A stretch of DNA of 64,000 nucleotides from Prorocentrum cordatum (Eukaryota; Sar; Dinophyceae; Prorocentrales; Prorocentraceae): the NCBI GenBank assembly GCA_963575745.1, contig CAUYUJ010004759.1, positions 1 to 64,000 on the forward strand, in the 5' to 3' direction. The translations under genes were made by a program, and so were the position numbers. Below the pieces are notes generated by a model, which did not search any database, was not told the origin of the DNA, and was given only the letters and a program-made list of their open reading frames with translations. Shown here in pieces: positions 63,492 to 64,000 of the stretch. Each line of letters starts with the position of its first letter. Within the stretch, counting starts at the first letter, position 1.

Positions 63492-64000
63492 TGCGCGGGC
63501 GTGCGCAACGTGTGCGCGCGTGTGCGCGCGAGCGTGCGTGGAGGGCGGATGGGAGGAGGGGGCAAGAGGCACGGCGAGTTACAGACCTGCGTGTCTGAAA
63601 TGTTCGATCCTCTCCAAAATTTGATTGCGTGCGTGTATACCTGCGCGCGTGTGTGTGAGTGCGTGTATATGCGTGTGCGCGCCGAGCTACTCCTGGCGCG
63701 AGTTGCGCCGCATCGGCTCAGGAGGAGGACGAAAACCATCGCGGGGATGTTAACCTGCACGTGGGTCAGGACAAGAACCGCCGTGAGGATGCGAACCTGC
63801 GCGAGCCTCGCGGACGAACGCCACCGCGAAGATGTTCACCTGCACCATCGTGAAAAAGTGAGTCATCTGCACGCGAGTACTGACGACCGCTACGCCGACC
63901 TTGCATGGTGAGCATAGCGCCGTGGCGGGGCAACGCGAAAACTGCAGGATTGCTCGAGCCCTGGGCTCGATGGAGTCCTTTTCTTCGCTCTCCAATGCAG

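Overview
The window looks like dinoflagellate nuclear DNA, probably from a large, GC-rich genome of the Prorocentrum/Polarella kind. The genus is a guess and the phylum is fairly safe. The reasons are that most of the 64 kb is simple and tandem repeat; the coding stretches end most codons in C or G; two genes resemble families I know as abundant in dinoflagellates; one intron has terminal inverted repeats and a target-site duplication instead of a GT donor; and the right third is a head-to-tail gene duplication with every gene on one strand. I found no tRNA, rRNA, CRISPR or bacterial-style operon.

Layout. 1-3.5 kb: microsatellites and dispersed repeats, three of which recur further right. 3.5-9.7 kb: two direct copies of one composite element (head module, CAGCCT hexamer array, 73-base array, tail module). 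The first copy carries an intact endonuclease/exonuclease/phosphatase (EEP) gene between the hexamers and the 73-base array; the second has no gene there. The gene repeats an in-frame 18-20 base motif encoding GASQPA, which also recurs in a tandem array just beyond its stop. 9.7-29 kb: decayed gene pieces, many small tandem repeats, three copies of a palindromic element and a 3 kb hyper-GC stretch. 29.3-30.4 kb: a minus-strand gene with a FDADYNRRFW-type region, a 170-base intron and two zinc ribbons. Its 5' side runs into a dispersed repeat.

30.6-44.9 kb: a repeat complex. A 526-base unit is present twice, followed by a (TAC)n tract of more than 400 bases, about 6.9 kb of a 51-base satellite in one orientation, a 280-base centre, about 3.5 kb of the same satellite inverted, a second (ACT)n tract, and 25-base minisatellites that are inverted relative to those on the left.

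44.65-64 kb: a unit of about 10.05 kb, present once in full and once up to the window edge. It carries three convincing genes, all on the minus strand: a 719-aa protein with two OB-fold-like regions, a 265-aa helical protein, and a 339-aa protein with a C2H2 finger and a C-terminal region resembling the helical domain tied to 5-hydroxymethyluracil DNA hypermodification. The last two genes share a homologous block of about 215 bases upstream, with a palindromic GAGCTAAGCTC motif repeated at fixed spacing. In the second copy the OB-fold gene has a premature stop and the helical gene a 5-base deletion, while the finger gene stays open.

Suggested reading (inference): the gene block is a young tandem amplicon bracketed by inverted minisatellites. 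It could be a DNA-handling module (single-strand binding, a helical partner, sequence-specific base modification) in a genome type known to contain hydroxymethyluracil. Each part can be tested separately.
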